Part shown: positions 12,452-25,708 of the stretch, in pieces
How positions within the stretch are numbered: position 1 is the first letter of the stretch
Layout: each line of letters starts with the position of its first letter
NCBI RefSeq assembly: GCF_000003855.2
Contig: NW_003101676.1
Coordinates: 825,531-889,530 of the forward strand
DNA length: 64,000 nucleotides
From: Blastomyces gilchristii SLH14081
Lineage: Eukaryota; Ascomycota; Eurotiomycetes; Onygenales; Ajellomycetaceae
Direction of reading: 5' to 3'
Translations under genes and position numbers: made by a program
The notes under the pieces: generated by a model
Seen by the model: only the letters and a program-made list of their open reading frames with translations
Told to the model about the DNA's origin: nothing
Databases searched by the model: none

Positions 12452-12941
12452 ATCTGCTACTTCTTACTCATGAAAGCTCTCATGTAATAGAGACTGAGTT
12501 TAATTAGTAAGGCTTGATACAGGGTAGAACTCTCTACTGCAAGTCAAGTCACTAGTTAAGCAAGATTCTGTGAACACTCATCAGAGCTGATATAAAATGT
12601 TAATATCTCACTATTCTACTGTGCATCTGTCAAGGTTTTAATAATATAGAATCAAGTCTAATGTAGTAATTATACACTACTTAAGCTAGTTTCTAACTAG
12701 AGCTGTCATCAGAGCCTAGCTCTCTCTTTAATACAGAGAATAATTATGAAAATTATCTGACTAGCAGATCTAGATATATATCTGAACTCTAGACAGAGTA
12801 TTTTGATAGACTAGAGTCTATAAGCTCACTATCAAGTTTTAATACTGATAGGAAGAACTGCAGTCATTGAGTCTATAATTAGTCTCTAATACATAGTGAG
12901 GTCATGATAGCTGATTAATAGATCTATGAATATTTAACAGA
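12452..12941. other. Unassigned sequence between the tRNA-like segment and hAT A
   Basis: About 490 bp with no recognisable coding domain. If the tRNA-like segment is a SINE head, the SINE body would lie here, but no tail or target duplication could be defined. The last eight bases before the transposon (GCTGAGAT, 12942-12949) would be its left target duplication. Confidence 0.35.
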
Positions 12942-12949
12942 GCTGAGAT

Positions 12950-15736
12950 TAGACTGACCGGCAGGATTATAAATTTCACATTTGATCTTATTTAGTCTGA
13001 TCTCATACATTTCTTGATATGAGTCTCATCAGAATCAAGCATTAAAAAAATCTGAAAATGAATCATTTCTGAAAGAAATGATGTGAAAAATGACCAGATT
13101 TAATACAAGAACAGTGAAATGAGAGTAATTTCTCAGAATAAACTGTGAAAGATGATTATTCTTTCAAAATCAGAATAAGACTGAGACTGAAGATTAAATT
13201 CAGTCTCATTCAGTTCATTTAGTGATTACTTATATAATCAGAATTTGATAATAATTATTGATAACACTTATAAAAAAACTAAATACATTCTTATATAAGT
13301 TTATTCTTTACTTTCTTATAAAAACTACACTTCTCTGATATACTGTGATCAGAGATATTAAACTATCTGATAATTTTATATTTTATAATCATGAGTTTCT
13401 TGATTATTTCTTCTTATAATTGTTTCTGATAATAGTGATAAATATTTTAGCTTGAGTTAAACTTTCACTTCATTCTTATCTCTATTAATGAAATTATCAG
13501 AATATCATATGTCATCAGTGTAATAGTTAAATATATACTCTTAATAATTTTTCATAACTCTAGAATTGATTTAGTGTATAAATTTATTGAATTATCTTGA
13601 AAATAGTAGTTAAATTCAGTTTTATAAATATATAATTTTGTCTGATTTTCAGTTGCAATCAATATATATAAGTTCTGTTTTAAAGTTAGTATTATAGTTC
13701 TATATAATATGAAGTGTTATCAAAGATTATTACTTACTAAAGAATTATATTTCACTGTCTTCATATCTCTAACATCTGCTTATTCAAATCTCTGATAGTT
13801 GATATTATAGTAGTCTCAGACTAATTTAACATATAAGTCTTATTTCTTCTCTATTCAATCTTGAGAAGTGTAGATGTTAACTTGATAAAAGAGATCTAGT
13901 AGAGCTGCTATAGTATAGTACTCTGTAAAAGATTGTTCAGTTTTTCTATAATAATATACTAGTTTATCTCTTACAGTAATAATAGTCTGTGCTATAACAT
14001 CATTTCAGACTGAATTTCTTTTTAAGTGATTTAACTACTTCTCAAGATAAGTAAATAAACTGTTATATACTTATCAGACTGACTGTAACATTGATGTAAA
14101 AGTGATTGAGACTATCTTTATTATCTTATAAAACTGAAACAGTAAATTAATTATATATTGTAACTGAGTTCACTTCATATCAGAAAGTTTTAATATCTGA
14201 ATCTTTTTCTAATCAGAGTATTATACTCAATGATCAATTATCTAATATAATTAAAGAGTCTGAATAATTATCTTATATATTGAACTTCACTGTATTCTAA
14301 TATTCTGTATTATATTCAGTGATGTAACTGATTTGTTTATTTATTAGATATTATAAAATCATTATTATTATTTAGAGAAGATATAAATTGTATTAACAAT
14401 GTTTTAAATCTGTGATATTTAAATTATTAGTCAATCTATTCAAAATTAATAGTAGTATTATTAAAAAGCAATATTAAAAAGTGTTATTAAAAAATATTAT
14501 CTTTTGTAAAGTGAATATAAAAGTTACTTTAGTAATCACTTTCATCTTATTCTCATTTCAAGAATCAGCTATTTCATTATTCATTATCTCAATATTAAAA
14601 TTCTTTATCAGTGTTTATATTACAAGTTGAATCACATAAGCAATACAGAGAATATGATCTTGTTTATTATTTCAGAAATACACAGTTAATTTTTACTTCA
14701 AGCTCTTTATTATAGTGTAGTTATTTACAGTATTATCAGTTATAATTGTAAGAAGACTGAGACTAATATCTCAATAGTTGTTTTTAATCACTGTTATTAA
14801 TATCTCTACTATATAATCCTCAGTATAACTACTGATTAATAATTCAAATTCAATTAATATCTCTTAATAAGTTCAGTTCTTATCAATGTAATAACATGTA
14901 ACTCTTATAAATATAAGATTATTTATACTAGTTTATACATTCACTGTGAGAGATACTCTTTGATGATTCTTTGACTCTGATTCTAGATATTGTATATTAA
15001 CTTTATAATATATCTTGAGATCGAATTAAAGACATAATCAGTGTGAAATATGAAGATTTGAATTAAGTATTTGAAGAAGTGTTCAGAATTCAGAGTTTTT
15101 AATTAATTAAAGAGAAAGATTCAGAGATATATATATATAAAGTAATTATTCACAGAAGTTATCAGATAAGAGTTGTAAAATCAGAATACTAATACATGAT
15201 TATTTTTACATAATGTTCTTCAAATTAGAAAGTTAGTATTATTAAAAATTATTATTTGATAGAGTAACTTATCAGCTCAGTAGTAATTTTCTAACTATTT
15301 TTCTTTTATTATCTATATTCTAATAACTTCAGATATCAAAAAATTTCATCAGAATTATAATTAGTTTATAATAAATGTTTCTGAATAAAGTTACAGTGAT
15401 TATAATAGAGAGATAACTCTTCAGTAATTTATAATACAATCTACTAATAATTATTCTATAGTTTATCTTAATATTTATGTTGAGTTTTTCATAAATTTCA
15501 TGACTTGAAATCAGATGTGAGAAATGAAGTGATTATTCATTATAATTAAAAGAGAGTATTCTATATTAAATTATAAATAATATAGACTTTGTAATTCACA
15601 GTAATTTCTTAAAGAGTTTATAAATCTTTAATAGAAATAAAAGAAGTGAAAGAAGTGAATTCAGAAGATATAATAAAAATTTAAGAAAGATAATAATTTA
15701 TTTTTAATAAAGATAATAACTGATCACTGATATATA
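12950..15736 (-). mobile_element. hAT transposon copy A (left part), interrupted by hAT copy B
   Basis: It begins with TAGACTGACCGGC, matching the terminus of the other hAT copies and the MITEs. The transposase remnant lies on the minus strand, with its C-terminus nearest the left end. Sequence runs collinear with copy B until GATATATA at 15729-15736, where copy B starts. Copy B at the homologous point (about 18532) reads CTGATCACTGATGTGTATAAGAAG, so copy A is cut there. The remainder of copy A and its right end were not found in the window. Confidence 0.8.
13270..15720 (-). pseudogene. hAT transposase remnant, copy A
   Basis: Collinear with the copy B transposase described at 16050-18530 and similarly broken by many stops. 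The dimerisation-domain segment maps to about 13270-13600. It is more heavily mutated than copy B, with more TpA at equivalent positions. Confidence 0.7.
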
Positions 15737-16049
15737 TAGACTGGTCAGCAGAACTATAAATTTCATATTTAATCTCATTTAATCTGATCTCATTTAATCT
15801 GATCTCATACATTTCTTGACGTGAGTCTCACCAGAACCAAGCCTTAAAAAATCTGAAAATGAACCATTTCTGAGAGAAATGATGTGAAAAATGATCAGAT
15901 TTAATTCAAGAACAGTGAAATGAGAGTAATTTCTCAGAATAAACTGTGAAAGATAATCATTCTTTCAAAATCAGAATGAGACTGAGACTGAAGATCAAAA
16001 TCAGTCTCATTCAGTTTATTCAGTGATTGCTTATATAATCAGAATTTAG

Positions 16050-18530
16050 TAATGATTATTGATAATGCTTATGAAACAACTAAATATATTCTTGTACAAG
16101 TTTATTCTTTACTTTCTTATGAAAACTACACTTCTGTGATATACTGTGATCAGAGATATTAAACTGTCTGATAATTTCATATTTTATAATCATGAGTTTC
16201 TTGATTATTTCTTCTTGTAATTGTCTCTGATGATAGTGATAAATATCTTAACTTGAGTTGAATGTTCACTTCATTCTCATCTCTGTTAATGAAATTATCA
16301 GAATATCATATATCATCAGTGCAACAGTTGAATATGTACTCTTAATAATTTTTCATAACTCTAGAATTGATTTGATATGTAAATTTATTAAATTATCTTG
16401 AAGATAGCAGTCAAATTCAGTTTTATAAGTATATAGTTTTATCTGATTTTCAGTTGCAATCAATGTATGCAAGTTCTGTTTCAAAGTTAGTATTATAGTT
16501 CTATATAATATGAAGTGTTATTAAAAATTGTTATTTACTAGAGAATTATATTTCACTGTCTTCATATCTCAAATATCTGCTTATTCAAATCTCTGATAGT
16601 TGACATTGTAGTAGTCTCAGACTAATTTAACATATGAGTCTCATTTCTTCTCTGTTCAATCTTGAGAAGTGTAGATATTAACTTGATAAAAGAGATCTAG
16701 TAGAGCTGCTATAGCATAGTACTCTGTAAAAGATTGTTCAGTTTTACTGTAGTAATATATCAGTTTATTTCTTACAGTAATAATAGTCTGTGCTATAGCA
16801 TTATCTCAGACTGAATTTCTTTTTAAGTGATTCAACTGCTTCTTAAGATGAGTAAATAAACTGTTATATACTCATCAGACTGACTGCAGTATTGATGTAT
16901 GAGTGATTGAGACTGTCTTTATTATCTTATAAAACTGAAACAGTAAATCAATCACATATTTCAACTAAGTTCACTTTATATTAGAAAGTTTCAATATCTG
17001 AATCTTTTTCTAATCAGAGTATTACACTCAATGATCAATTATCTGATATAATTGAAGAGTCTGAACAGTCATCTTATATATTAAACTTCATTGTATTCTA
17101 ACATTCTGTATTATATTCAGTGATGTGACTGATTTGTTTGTTTATTGAATATCATGAAATTATTATTATTATTTAGAGAAGGTACAAATTGCATTAGCAA
17201 TGTTTCAAATCTGTGATATTTAAATTATTAGTCAATCTATTCAAAATTAACAGTAGTGTTATCAAAAAATGTTATTAAAAAGTAATATTAAAAAGTGTTG
17301 TTAAAATACATTATCTTTTGTAAAGTGAATATAAAAGTTACTTAAGTAATCACTTTCATCTTATTCTTATTTCAAGAATCAGTCATCTTATTATTCTTTA
17401 TTTTAATATTAAGATTCTTTATCAGTGTTTGTATTACAAGTTGAATCACATGAGTAATACAGAGAATATAACCTTGTTTATCATTTCAGAAATGCAAAGT
17501 CAATTTTTGCTCTAAGCTCTTTATTATAGTGTAGTTATTTACAGCATTATCAGTTGTAATTATAAGAAGATTGAGACTAATATTTTAATAGTCATTTTTA
17601 ATCATAGTTATTAATATCTCTGTTATATAATTTTCAGTATAACTACTGATCAATAATTCAAATTCAATTAATATCTTTTAATAAGTTCAGTTCTTATCAA
17701 TGTAATAACATATAACTTCTATAAATATAAGATTATTTATACTACTTTATACATTCACTGAAAGAGACACTTTTCAATGATTCTTCAACTCTGATTTTAT
17801 ATATTATATATTGACTTTGTAGTATATCTCAAGATTGAACTGAAGACAGAATCAATGTAGGATATGAAGATTTGAATTAAGCATTTAAAGAAGTATTCAG
17901 AATTCAGAGTTTTCAATTAATTGAAGAGAAAGATTCAGAGATATATATATACAAAGTAATTATTCATGAAAGTTATCAGATGAGAGTTGTAGAATCAGAG
18001 TACTAATATATAATTATTTTCACATGATTTTCTTCAAATTAGAAAGTTAGTATTATCAAAAATTATTATCTGATAGAGTAACTTATCAGCTCAGTAGTAA
18101 TTTTCTGATTATTTTTCTTTTATTATCTACATTCTGATGACTTCAGATGTTAGAAAATTTCTTCAGAGTTATAATCAGTTTATAATAAATATTTCTGAAT
18201 GAAGTTGTAGTGATTATAGCAGAGAGATAACTCTTCAGTAATCTGTGATACAATCTATTAATAATTATTTCATAATTCATCTCAGTGTTTATATTGAGTT
18301 TTTCATAAATTTTATGACCTGAAATCTGATGTGAAGAATGAAGTGATTATTTATTATAATTGAAAGAGAGCATTCTGTGTTGAATTGTAAATAATATAGA
18401 CTTTGTAATTCACAGTGATTTCTTGAAGAGTTTGTAAATCTTCAATAGAAGTAAAAGAAGTGAAAGAAGTGAATTCAGAAGATATAATAATAATTTGAGA
18501 AAGATAATAATTTATTTTCAATAACTGATC
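16050..18530 (-). pseudogene. hAT-family transposase remnant, copy B
   Basis: Read on the minus strand. Near 16720-16600: YYAIAALLDLFYQVNIYTSQ, then a segment with VKLV and YYNVNYQRFE. This matches the AxALxPxxK...W region of hAT transposases. Near 16400-16080: YLQDNLINLHIKSILELXKI, TYSTVALMIYDIL, then DIYHYHQRQLQEEIIKKLM. That is the C-terminal dimerisation domain with its W...P.A.D.L and S..D..HxRR.RL....I..LM.LK pattern. Several Trp and Arg codons are now stops. The N-terminal BED zinc finger was not located. Inactive; its family is secure, its exact limits are not. Confidence 0.85.
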
Positions 18531-18989
18531 ACTGATGTGTATAAGAAGAATTAATATAAGAGAAAATAATCTTCTTTCTTAACTTAGTTATAATTTTAGT
18601 ACTAACTCAGATTGAATATCATCAATGTATAAAAGTAAATAAACAATCTTAATTAATCTCTGTTATATTTCTTAAAATATATTAATATTATAAAAGAGAG
18701 TATTATCAAATTACATTATCAGATAATATTATTAAAAATATATTAATATTATAAATATCAATGTTGAAAAAATGTTGATACTTATACATTATAGTGACAT
18801 GATAGTTGAATATATATATATATATTATTTCTGACATTGATAATTGATTACAACTTGTACAATAATTTTTGAAAACTTAAAATTAATTTCAATTATTAAC
18901 TAATAGTTATAAACTTATAACTAACTAATATAAAAAGAAAAAAACTTTTTCTACTTATTATCTTTCTTCTCTTTCTCATTCTTCTCATT

Positions 18990-19330
18990 ATTTTTCATAA
19001 TTTACTTCTTATTCTTATTCTTCTTCTTCTTCTTATCTGAGATGATAATCATCTTAAAATCTCTCTCTGCTACCTTCTCAGAGAAGGGTTCTCACTGCTC
19101 TCTCTTAGCCAGGTCAATCTACATCTTAAAATCTCACATTTTCTGATCTGCTGTCTCAGGTTTCATCTCAGCAGTAAGCAGATTGACATGCTCAGAGAGC
19201 AGAGCTGTCTTCTCAATATTCTGAATTATGAAGTGTATTCAAGACCTGAACAAGGTCTTAATTTCCTTCTTCTCTGTCAGCTTCTGCTAATCAATTAGAG
19301 AATAGAAGTGTTATCAAAAATTGTTATCTC
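18990..19330 (-). pseudogene. Lys/Glu-rich coiled-coil-like reading frame inside hAT B
   Basis: On the minus strand one frame reads IEKTALLSEHVNLLTAEMKP, then IDLAKREQ, EPFSEKVAERDFKM and a run of Lys. Only a few stops interrupt it. Copy C keeps the same frame near 59150-59460. The heptad-like Leu spacing and the basic/acidic tail resemble the C-terminal region of fungal pogo-type DDE proteins, but this is a weak analogy. It may be an N-terminal part of the hAT protein, a second hAT-borne gene, or an ancient nested element. Confidence 0.35.
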
Positions 19331-19820
19331 TTAATAAAAAACTTACTAGTTTTGACTTCTTTGTCTTCTACTTCAATATCTTCTCAATCTTCTTCTATCA
19401 CTGTTTATTTATAATAACACTCTTCTTCTTTCTCTCTCTCTTTATCTTGATCTTAAATTATTCTCAGAACTTCTTCTAGTCTTATCACTACTGTATAAGG
19501 CTTTTCACTGTCTTCTTTTTCAATCTCTCACAGACAGTGTCATCTAAATTATTTCTATACTTAGTTCAGTCTAAATCTATCAGAAGTATTACTTAAAATT
19601 GTTATCATTCTACTCTTTTATAGAGTCTCTTCAAGATATTATAATATATCTTACAATCTGTCTTTTCATGCTTAAACACCTTCTTCTTCTCTCTTTTCAA
19701 TCTGTGACAGTGCTCACGCGCCTTGATGATCCGCAGGACTGCAGAATATTTGAAGAAGAATGACATAATTAATTTTAATAAGCATTGAGAGAGAGTGAAT
19801 ACAGAGAAGATAGCTAGTAA

Positions 19821-19903
19821 TGATATAATAATAATGATAATAATGATGATAATGATAATAATAGTGATAATAATGATAATGATGATGATAATAATAATAA
19901 TGA
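19821..19903. repeat. GATAAT/GATGAT microsatellite
   Basis: Imperfect tandem trinucleotide/hexanucleotide tract of GAT and AAT units within hAT B. It produces the His/Tyr-rich spurious frame on the minus strand. Confidence 0.85.
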
Positions 19904-21004
19904 AAGAGAGAGTGCATCAGAATATATTATTGACTTATCAAATATAAAGAGATAAAGAAACTATTAACAGTTTTCAGAGATGTACAGAAATGACTACAGT
20001 ATTATATAGCAATATTATCTTCATTCAATGCATGCACTATTGATATTCTTTGTATATATTTATCATATAATCTATATCAGAAATACATGCAGAAAACAGA
20101 TCTTTATTACTAAAGAGAATGATTGCAGCAATTCTCTATTTTTATATTATAAAGATAAGTTATTCTCATTTCTTTCTTCTCTCATTTCTCTTCTTCTTCA
20201 ACTCATCACTAAGTTCAAGCTGATATGAAAACTATTAAAACACTCTTAGAAATCCTCAAATTGAAGAGTATAGACTAATCAAATTTTAAATGCAGATGAA
20301 TTAAATTACATTTAATAATACTAATTATTCATTTCTCTCTTAATAAAACAACAGTTGTATCTTTCTCTCTCTCTCTCAAATGAAACATGATCTGTGAAAA
20401 GTGAGTACTATGTCAGATCATAATGATCAACACAGTCTCAGCACACAGAACTGTATACATGCAGTGTGTGCTGAACTGAGAGACTGTATGAGTTACAAAT
20501 TAACAGCAGCATCTCAGAAAGAGCTGTGCAGTGTGAGAAAGCTACAACTCTCAGTTACATACACAGAGAGTGAATTATCATAGTAAGTGCATATGCATTG
20601 TATAAAAGTAACACTTTTTAATAACACTCAGTCTCTGATATCATGAAAATAGAGTCTCTTCATGAGATTCATTTTTATCAGAAGTTAAGAGATCTTATAT
20701 TTCTCAAGATCATCTTCACATACCTTGTCTGTGAAATCAATGAAGAAAATCATTGATTTCAGTGTTTTATTCTTGATATTATTTAAGTGACAGCAGAGTT
20801 CACTCTGATCACACTTTTTAAGTGTATATTTTCTAATTATTCACATTTATACAGATATATACTGATTATTTATTAAATGATATTAAGACAATAACTCATC
20901 ACAGCTGTGTTATTCTCACTATAAGAAATACACAGTTAATGATGAATATTGTAAAGACTCTGAGAAGTGAGTATTTTAAGAATACTACAGCTCTGTAATC
21001 TTGA

Positions 21005-21140
21005 TTTTTTTTATTTTTATTTTTTATTATTTTCTTTTTCTTTTATTTTTTTTTTTCTTTTTCTTTTTTTTTTTTTATTATGATTTTTTCTTGTTTTTAT
21101 TTTATTTTTTGTTTTTTGTTTTTTTTTTGTATTTTATATT
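21005..21140. repeat. T-rich low-complexity tract in hAT B
   Basis: Long plus-strand run of T broken by single A, C or G. Equivalent shorter tracts occur at about 59770-59860 and 61020-61085 in the other hAT right-end copies, so the tract is part of the element and varies in length. Confidence 0.8.
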
Positions 21141-21899
21141 TTTTTCATAATTAAAATTATATGAATTATAATCTGTGTTCAGAAAAGTAACAATATTTAG
21201 TAATACTCTCTATTAAATTTTCAACAAATGAGCACTATGTTATGATATTATATAAGTGAGAAATAATTTCATGATCTCATTTAATATCATTCTCAATAAT
21301 GAAATCAGAATGAAAATGTAACTAAGAATTCAAACATATTCTTTATCATTATTATTATTATTCTTCAATTATAGATGTATGCAGTCAGAGACTATAACAT
21401 CTATCTGAGAACTTTTAGTTCTCAGAGTTTTTCCTATATCTGTAAAGTTAACTATTATACATTCATCAATTTCAGATATGCAAAATCAGAAAATTTCAGC
21501 CTAGAATACAAAAACTGTTTACAAATTGCAGTGTTTTAACATCTTCTGATACTTTGAAATCATTTGACAATATCATGACAAAGGAAAAGAGAACACAGTC
21601 TTAAAGATAGACATATTAAATAGATAGACAGAAAGAAATTGAAAGAAAAAGATAAAGTAAAGAAAGACTGTAATAAAACAAATTATTAAAAGATAGTATA
21701 TAGCTGTTTTAACAGACTATATCTGGTTGATTTCCTCCTCTTCATATTCAGATAATTCTGAATTTAGTCATTTTCTTGTATCTGCTTGAGTTTCTGATAG
21801 AAAGTCTATTAAGTATTTAATTCCTGTCTCAGTTGAGAATAAGAATCTCATATTTAATTGATTTAGATCATACTTCTCTTTCAATCTGGCTCTGAGACT

Positions 21900-24800
21900 A
21901 TTGTATAATGCACAGTGTATTACAATATGCTCAGAATTCTCATTTGTATTGCAGAATGAGCATTCTATTGAGTCAAATCTATCATCAAATCTTTGTATAT
22001 AAGATTTGAAATAGCCATGTTCTAGTTTCAGCTGTATTATAGATGAGAATATTTTCTTTTTACATTTAATTGAACAAGATTTTCACTTGAGTTTTGTTTC
22101 AAATCTTGAATAATGTATACTCTTCTTTTGTTTCTACCAGCTTTCATTTCACTTGTCTAAACAAGATTCTTTTATTTTTCTCTTTATAAAAGATCAGGAC
22201 ATAATTTTTTGAATAGATCTACTTAATTCTGCACTCTTTTTTACAGCTGAATCAGTCAATTCATTGTCATGAATATTCATATGAGCAGGAACTTAGTGCA
22301 GATGAATTATCAGCTTTGATATTCTTCTATTTTGAATTTTCAAAACAGAGTTTAAGATCAGTTCAAGATTCATTTAATCATTATGAATCTGACTATTTCT
22401 AAGTCTTTTTAAAGCAGCTTGACTATCAGAGAATATTCATGCCTCTTTCAAACAATTTCCTCTTTTATGAGATTTTATTTCAATGAGTTTGAAAGCTTTC
22501 ACTATTATAAATAGTTCAGCATCAAAGACTTCACATTCACAGTCTAGATTTCAGAAATCTGAGATAAAATTGATATTATCTTCAGTATAAGCAATGCCTG
22601 CGCCTAATCTATTCAAGTTCTCATTTTTTGAGCTATCTGAATAAATCAGAATAGAGTCTTTTATATTGATTGTAGAAATTCTCTTCAAATGCTGTTCATA
22701 TTCTTTCTCTTTTGATAGTTCACTTATTTGTAAGTTTATAAGAGATTCAAGCTTTTCTCTTCAGAGAGATAACTTCTCATGATCAACTTTTTCAACATTT
22801 CAAGAAGAAAATTGATTTTTAATCAGAGAGCATAGTCTGTACAGTTGAGAAGACATTTTCTTTGAAGAATTATTTTCATTTCAATCAAGAAATCTATTTC
22901 AATCCAGTTCATTTCCAGAGTTAATTGATAGAAATGAAGAAGAGACTCTTTCTCTGATTATATGATTTGAGCTCATCTTTACAACTCTCAGAGCATAGTT
23001 CATACAGGCCTTTTCAAATCTAATAGCAGGAGAAGAAATTGAAGCTTCAATTTTCATTGCTTTAATAGAAGATGATTTGAATGCTCTTAGAATTCTTCTC
23101 AAGACTCTGTTTTGCAGACTTTGAAAGAGTTCAGTGAAATTCTCTTGATTATTTCATCAAACTTGAACTTTATAATCAGCTACTGATGTAATACAGGCTA
23201 TATATAACTGTCTCATAGTCTGGAAGAATAGACCTCTCTCTGTAATTAATAGTCTGATTATGTTGTTCAATAGTCTTTCTGCCTTGACAGTTCTTTGTTG
23301 TATGTGATATTTAAAATTCAACTTGAAGTTTAATTATACTTCTAATCATTTGATATTTACACTGAGTTTAATCTCTCTATTTAAAAGAGTTAGAGATAGT
23401 TCTTTCTCATTGAATCTAGAAAAGAAATGAATTAACTCAGTTTTATTCATATTAAATTGAATTTGATTGATATCTGCTCTAATAAAGATTTTCTTTACAG
23501 CTTCTTCAATTACTTTTAAATTCTCTTTGATAGTTTTTGAGCTGTAGACTAGATCAATATCATTCATATAACTTAGAGATTGCACTATTCTCATATTTCT
23601 ATTTTTGAATAGATATGCAGTGTATATTGCAAATAAAATGAGTGAGATTAAAGATCTCTGTAGTACTTCTATTTTTATCTCAGTCTTGTCTTATTTCATT
23701 TCATCAAAGAAGAGTTGTATAATTCTTTTAGATATAAAACAGTTAACTCATTTTATTAGAGAAAGTGACAGTTTTAATATCTTCAATATCTGAATTAACT
23801 TTGACTTTGAAACATGATTAAATACTTCTTTTATATTAATAAAAACTGCAGTTGAGACCAGACTCTCATACTTTGCTATTTGAATATTATGAATAACTGA
23901 GAGAACAGTGTCAATTGCAGAACACTGTTTTCTATCTCTCATTTATTCACTGAATAAAAGAGAATCACTTATAGAGCTTATAAAAGATAGTTGAGTAGCT
24001 ATTATCTTTTCTAAAACCTTTTCTAAGCAGTTCAATAGAGATATTACTCTATATAACTTAGGAATTGAAGTTTTTCTATTAGATTTTACAAGAATCACTT
24101 CAGTGACTTCTCTTCAGCATTCAGAATGATATTCATTTTTCAAGAGATTGAAACAGAGCTCAAAATATTCATTCTTTAAGTAGAAATATGTATTTTGAAT
24201 AATTAAGTGATTAATTGAATCAGAACCTGCAGCAGTTTTAACAGAACTTGAGAAGATAGCTGACTCTAATTCATCTTGTATAAGATCAGGCCATTCTCAG
24301 TCATTTTCATCAATGTAGTTGAGAAGTGATATATTCTCTTTCTCTGAATCTGAATCTGAATCTGGTGAGTTCTGAAAGAGAATTCTCATAAAAGCTTAAT
24401 ATTTTTTCTCAAAAGAGTTTGCTGTATATGATTCATTCTGAAACTCATATTCTAAGGCTGGAAGTTTTGCTACACTTCTTGTTTTAGTATAGTTAAAAGC
24501 TTTAAAAACTTTCTTTTCTTATGCTTCTTCAAGAAATTTATTCCAGCAGTCTGTTTTAGCTCTTTTAATATCTGAAAAATATTCATTTCTGACAGCTTTG
24601 AACTCTTTATCAGATATTACATCATTCTTTCAATCTCTTCTAGCAGTAGCTAATTCTTTTCTTTTAGATGAGATATTCTCATTTTATCAAGATTTTAAAT
24701 ACTCAGAAGATTTTCTCTTTGAAATATTATCTCTAGCACTTGTTAGAATAATAGATGTAATAAGCTTCACTCTATTCTTAAGCATTTCATTTGAGATATC

Positions 24801-25640
24801 TTGACCAGAATTCTAATATAGCTCATTCTGTCTTTCAGATTTTAACAGTTTTATGCTTTCTTTAACTGCTTTTCAATCAGCTTTTTCAAAGTTATACTGA
24901 TTAGAGAGAAGAGGATTTTCACTCATTTATTTTTCACTCAGTTCAATATTAAATTGAATAATCTCATGACCTGATTCTGATGTCTCATTTGAATTAATAA
25001 ACCAGTTTACAAGTCTTCTTTTCACTAGATTTTGTGATATGAAGATTAGATCTATAATAGACTTCTGTTTCATGCCTTTTCTAAAGAATGTTTGTTGATC
25101 AGACTTATTAACCAAATCTATTGAATGCTCAAAGATTCATTTAATCAGATTATCAGCTCTCACTACTCTCTTGCATTCTGAATTTTATCAGAGATGATGT
25201 GCATTGAAATCTTCTGCAATTATAGAGTTTCTTGATAAAGTTATGTTCAGAAATTCTCTATTAATTGTTCAGATATTGTTATTTTTCTTCAATGACTTTT
25301 CATTATAGATATTTATGAGCTGTATAGTATTAAACTCATTTTCTTTATCTATAATATCACTCACCAGAATATCAGAGTCAGACATGATATCAAATCTTAG
25401 ATTAAATTGATATCTTAATCTCTTTCTTTCATAGATCACTACTCTTGACTTTATCTCAGACTTTTGAGATAGAAAGCAGTAGTAGCTTGAATGAGAAATA
25501 ATGTAATTTTACTCAGCATCAAAATTCAGTTCCTGAAGTAGTATAAAATAAACTTTTTATTCAAATGCAATTTGAAGATAAGAATAAATACAATTTGAGT
25601 TTCTATTTACATTATTTTGAATAAATATGATTTTTGAAGA
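21900..25640 (-). pseudogene. LINE ORF2 remnant: endonuclease, reverse transcriptase, RNase H
   Basis: The endonuclease (AP/EEP type) keeps SHSSYYCFLS, VVIYERKR, DFNAHH (catalytic Asp-His area) near 25230-25200 and a C-terminal SGHEIIQFNIELS at 24980-24930. The RT palm A motif near 23840 reads AVFINIKEVFNHVSKSKL, where the catalytic Asp of FxDxxxAFD is changed to Asn. The palm C motif near 23570 reads SYMNDIDLV, again with one Asp lost. The RNase H segment, better seen in copy L3, starts IYSD and includes ECEVFDTEL and FSDSQATLKRL. Numerous stops and Asp-to-Asn changes make it inactive, yet the domains remain easy to follow. Confidence 0.85.
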
Positions 25641-25708
25641 GTTTTTAAACTTTTTTTATTATTTTTATTATATATTCAAACTAAAAGAGAGTAGAGATAG
25701 AGTAGAAT

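Larger units (their letters stand above)
15737..21343 (-). mobile_element. hAT transposon copy B, nearly complete, right end cut by LINE L1
   Basis: The left end is TAGACTGGTCAGC at 15737. The element continues collinear with copy C for about 5.6 kb and stops at CATATTCTTTATC (21343), where the ATT-rich LINE tail begins. Copy C continues at the same point (about 60063 and 61287) for about 170 bp to the right end CGGTCAGTCTA. The complete element is therefore inferred at about 5.8 kb. It carries a transposase remnant, a Lys/Glu-rich coiled-coil-like segment, a microsatellite and a T-rich tract. Superfamily is assigned from transposase motifs and from the 8-bp target duplications of the related MITEs. 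Confidence 0.85.

Noticed and set aside
12950..12957. TA-flanked termini suggesting a Tc1/mariner element
   Set aside because: The MITE copies show 8-bp duplications outside TAGACTG, and the transposase C-terminus is hAT-like; the leading TA is part of the element.
19714..19917. His/Tyr-rich open frame on the minus strand
   Set aside because: It is the translation of a GATAAT/GATGAT microsatellite, not a protein gene.
20401..20583. 60-residue plus-strand frame in hAT B
   Set aside because: The corresponding region of hAT C (about 60420-60600) does not keep the frame, and no domain is visible.
12950..21343. Tandem hAT copies as a possible satellite or CRISPR-like array
   Set aside because: The two ~2.8-kb blocks are transposon copies with defined termini and a transposase; there are no short regular repeats with spacers.
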